From: [Clostridium] aminophilum DSM 10710
GTDB lineage: Bacteria; Bacillota; Clostridia; Lachnospirales; Lachnospiraceae
DNA: 64,000 bases
Assembly: GCF_000711825.1 (NCBI RefSeq)
Contig: NZ_JONJ01000003.1
Span: 186,001-250,000, forward strand
Direction of reading: 5' to 3'
Positions 62,187-64,000 of this stretch are shown here, in pieces (within the stretch, counting starts at the first letter, position 1; each line of letters opens with the position of its first letter). The notes below the pieces were generated by a model. It saw nothing but the letters and a program-made list of their open reading frames with translations, was not told the DNA's origin and made no database searches. A program made the position numbers and the translations under genes.

Positions 62187-62309
62187 CGACGATCCGCGCG
62201 GGCGGCATATCGCCGGAAAAGGTCACTGCGGTCCGGATGCAGCGACAATCCGCTCGGGCGGCATATCGCCGGAAAAGGTCACTGAGGTCCGGATGCAGCG
62301 ACGATCCGC
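62132..62309. repeat. 56-bp tandem repeat at the junction of two convergent genes
   Basis: Units at 62132-62187, 62188-62243 and 62244-62299 plus 10 bp of a fourth, each starting GACRATCCGC and containing GGCGGCATATCGCCGGAAAA. Units differ at only a few positions. 56 is not a multiple of three, so each unit shifts the reading frame. The DUF3343 gene ends in unit 1 and the xdhC-like gene ends in unit 3. Confidence 0.95.
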
Positions 62310-63415
62310 TCTGCATACACCAGAATCTGGCCGCCGCAGAACATGCCGGCTTCGTCATTTGCGGCAGAATGAATGGACAGGTCCATCAGCATACGGGACC
62401 GGTCCCGTGAGAGAATCCGTCCGCCGTGAAGCGCAAGCTCCCGGTCCAGTTCTCCGGCGCCGTCACCGTCGTTCAGCAGAACAAGGCCGGCTTTCCGGAT
62501 CATGGCTTCCGCGAAGCCGCCGCCGATGGTTCCGATCAATGTGCCGTCCGGCCGGACGAAGAGTTTCGCACCCGGATTTCGCGGTGCTTCGCCCTCTTTG
62601 CGGACGATGACAGCCATGGCAAGCGGATTTTTCGCTACGGTGCGAAGGGCGGAGAGCATTTCGGACGAGTATCCGAATCCTTTGGCGGATGAGTTCGCGA
62701 TGCTGATCAGCTCCGCCAGAATGGAGACGGCGATTTCTTCCGGTGTCTCGGAATGGATTTCAAGACCGATGGGCATGTGTATCGTGTCCATCGTCTTTTT
62801 TTCGTATCCGGAAGCGAGAAATTCTTCTCGGATGAGCGCGGCTCTGCCATGGCTTCCCATCATGCCGAGGTAGAGACGGGGTTTTTCGAGGATCTTCCGG
62901 AGACATACCTTATCATAGATGTGCGCGCGGGTCATGACGATGAATGCCGTGTTCGCGTTTCCCGGAATGCCTTCGAGCGCATGTTCAAATGAATCACAGA
63001 TGGTAAGGTCTGCGCCGGCGGCCTCGGCTTTCTCCGTGAACTCCGAACGGTCATCGATGACCGTCACATGCATGGAGAGGAGTTTGGCCATCCGGATGAC
63101 GGCAAGCGCAACGTGACCTGCGCCGCAGAGGACGATTTCGGTCTTTCCGCCGAAGCGCTCCGCGTATACCGTGCCGTCCGGCGTCGGAAACGTCGGGTCG
63201 GACGGCTTAAGCGGCGGCAGCGCGGACGGATCCACATTGCGGATACTGTAGTGTTCCGGGTGGTCCGGCATGGCTTCGGCGACCGGTACAGGGCCGTCAT
63301 TTTCCAACCGGTACAGAATCTTTTCCCCCGCGGATGGGCCGTCAATCGCGAGAAGAGAGAGGTATTCCTCTCTCGGGTTGATTCGGGAAAGCGCAGAATA
63401 ATATGAATGGGACAT
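62279..63415 (-). CDS. XdhC/CoxI-family molybdenum hydroxylase maturation protein
   Basis: 378 aa. A Rossmann XdhC_C-type domain comes first (about 90-235: TEIVLCGAGHVALAVIRMAK, VTVIDDRSEF, YLGMMGSHGRAALIREEF, IHMPIGLEIHSETPEEIAVS), followed by the XdhC_CoxI segment (about 250-375: LAMAVIVRKEGEAPRNPGAK, GTIGGGFAEAMI, MFCGGQILVY). This is the reverse of the order in classic XdhC. The protein would insert or sulfurate/selenate the molybdenum cofactor of xanthine dehydrogenase-like enzymes. Its last residues (RIVAASGPQ) come from the tandem repeat. Confidence 0.87.
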   Translation of the reverse strand: MSHSYYSALSRINPREEYLSLLAIDGPSAGEKILYRLENDGPVPVAEAMPDHPEHYSIRNVDPSALPPLKPSDPTFPTPDGTVYAERFGGKTEIVLCGAGHVALAVIRMAKLLSMHVTVIDDRSEFTEKAEAAGADLTICDSFEHALEGIPGNANTAFIVMTRAHIYDKVCLRKILEKPRLYLGMMGSHGRAALIREEFLASGYEKKTMDTIHMPIGLEIHSETPEEIAVSILAELISIANSSAKGFGYSSEMLSALRTVAKNPLAMAVIVRKEGEAPRNPGAKLFVRPDGTLIGTIGGGFAEAMIRKAGLVLLNDGDGAGELDRELALHGGRILSRDRSRMLMDLSIHSAANDEAGMFCGGQILVYAERIVAASGPQ

Positions 63416-63427
63416 GGTGCTGCTCCT

Positions 63428-64000
63428 TTATCTGTTTTGAGTTTGATTTGTCCCGGCGTCGATCCGTATTAGCAAATGTTCCCGCAGGCTTCCGGCGTAT
63501 ACCGGAATGTCGGTATTTTCTGCGAACCGGCGGCAGAGAGACAGGGTCTCCGTGCGGACGGCATTATCCGGATCCCACAGGGCGTCCGCCTGATTCAGGA
63601 CAATGGTATCGGTTAATTGTTCCTTCTGAATGGCTTCGGCACAGAGCTCGGGGGTCAGAAGATCCTGTTCGCCCGCGCCGGTCAGCGCACAGAAGCGTTC
63701 GGGAACATGGACCGCGTTCCGGACCGTTTTTCCGAAGCCGGTAAAGCCGGCGATCAGGATGGTCCGCGCGGCCCCCTTCGGGATGACCGGTTCCCCGTCA
63801 CGATGGGCCTTGACCGGGAGACCTCTCGAGCCGTCTGCCTCTGTCAGAATATAATCGGCAAGCCGGGCGATGCGTTCAAACGGAACCGGGGGCGCAGACA
63901 GTTTTCCCTCTTTCACCGGAGTGCCGACGCAGAGTACGGGAGAGCCGGAAAGACGGCTCCGGATCACGGCTTCATTTTCCGCAAGGTCCGGGGAAAATGA
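63428..64000 (-). CDS. yqeC: Selenium-dependent hydroxylase accessory protein YqeC (5' part outside window)
   Basis: The frame is open to the window edge (SFSPDLAENEAVIRSRLSGS), so the N-terminal P-loop part is missing; the GTG at 63967 is internal. Visible family features: LADYILTEADGSRGLPVKAH, the GFTGFGKTV..HVPERFCALTG block and TDTIVLNQADALW. YqeC is a putative nucleotide-binding maturation factor of selenium-dependent molybdenum hydroxylases. It is 12 bp upstream (minus strand) of the xdhC-like gene and surely in its operon. Confidence 0.85.
   Translation of the reverse strand, partial: SFSPDLAENEAVIRSRLSGSPVLCVGTPVKEGKLSAPPVPFERIARLADYILTEADGSRGLPVKAHRDGEPVIPKGAARTILIAGFTGFGKTVRNAVHVPERFCALTGAGEQDLLTPELCAEAIQKEQLTDTIVLNQADALWDPDNAVRTETLSLCRRFAENTDIPVYAGSLREHLLIRIDAGTNQTQNR

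Noticed and set aside
62132-62309. CRISPR-like array
   Set aside because: Units are contiguous without spacers of unique sequence, only three copies, and they lie across gene ends; it is a tandem repeat.

Overview
The window looks like a chromosomal segment of a low-GC-lineage but moderately GC-rich anaerobic Clostridia bacterium, most likely a Lachnospiraceae-type gut organism. The evidence is the gene content: MraZ/RsmH/FtsL/PBP cluster, PTS glucose permease with BglG-type antiterminator, BCCT-coupled phosphocholine (Lic) genes, selenium-dependent molybdenum hydroxylase accessory genes, archaeal/fungal-type Asd, many TTG starts and strong GGAGG ribosome sites. No species name can be supported from the sequence alone. 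No rRNA, CRISPR array or prophage was seen.

Layout. 1-6.2 kb: 3' end of ychF, a small hypothetical gene, a structured non-coding stretch, then a shortened division cluster (mraZ-rsmH-ftsL-PBP) with a good sigma70 promoter and MraZ-type direct repeats. 6.2-16.9 kb: secreted DUF5722 glycoside-hydrolase-like protein, MetY, metallophosphoesterase, RluD-type pseudouridine synthase, a GyrB/ParE-GyrA/ParC pair, DeoD. 16.9-18.9 kb: an IS200/IS605 element with a TnpA gene broken by one in-frame stop, an overlapping 62-codon ORF, an apparently intact TnpB nuclease and a structured right end (omega RNA candidate). 19-24 kb: asd, topB, a left-handed beta-helix protein, a CBS protein.

24.2-30.6 kb: a tRNA-Gly(CCC) with its own promoter and terminator is followed by an accessory island of different composition. 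It carries a WYL regulator, an RNase J-like metallo-beta-lactamase protein, a PD-(D/E)XK-type protein, a soluble FtsH-like AAA+ zinc protease and a DnaA-like ATPase fused to a YqiA-like alpha/beta hydrolase. This is the best candidate for an undescribed system (possibly defence) in the window. It ends at a gene fragment that has lost its 5' part.

30.9-38.4 kb: a Crp/Fnr regulator divergent from a nitrogenase-like cluster (NifH-, NifD-, NifK-like) directly joined to a FecB/C/E-type ABC transporter, so metal or metallo-cofactor uptake is linked to a reductase that is not a true nitrogenase. 38.4-45 kb: a coiled-coil hypothetical, an HTH-LicC-LicA fusion with a BCCT transporter (choline uptake and CDP-choline formation), pyruvate kinase. 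45-54 kb: glucose PTS with a GlcT-type RNA antiterminator target in its leader and the antiterminator gene downstream, orphan CheB, an MBL-GAF-HD-GYP fusion, a candidate small RNA, a polysaccharide deacetylase with a repeat-rich cytoplasmic tail. 54-57.3 kb: TrkA-TrkH and a DtxR/MntR-type regulator. 57.5-64 kb: selenium-dependent molybdenum hydroxylase maturation genes (yqeB, selD, yedF, cysteine desulfurase, DUF3343 on +; xdhC-like and yqeC on -), with a 56-bp tandem repeat where the two convergent halves meet.
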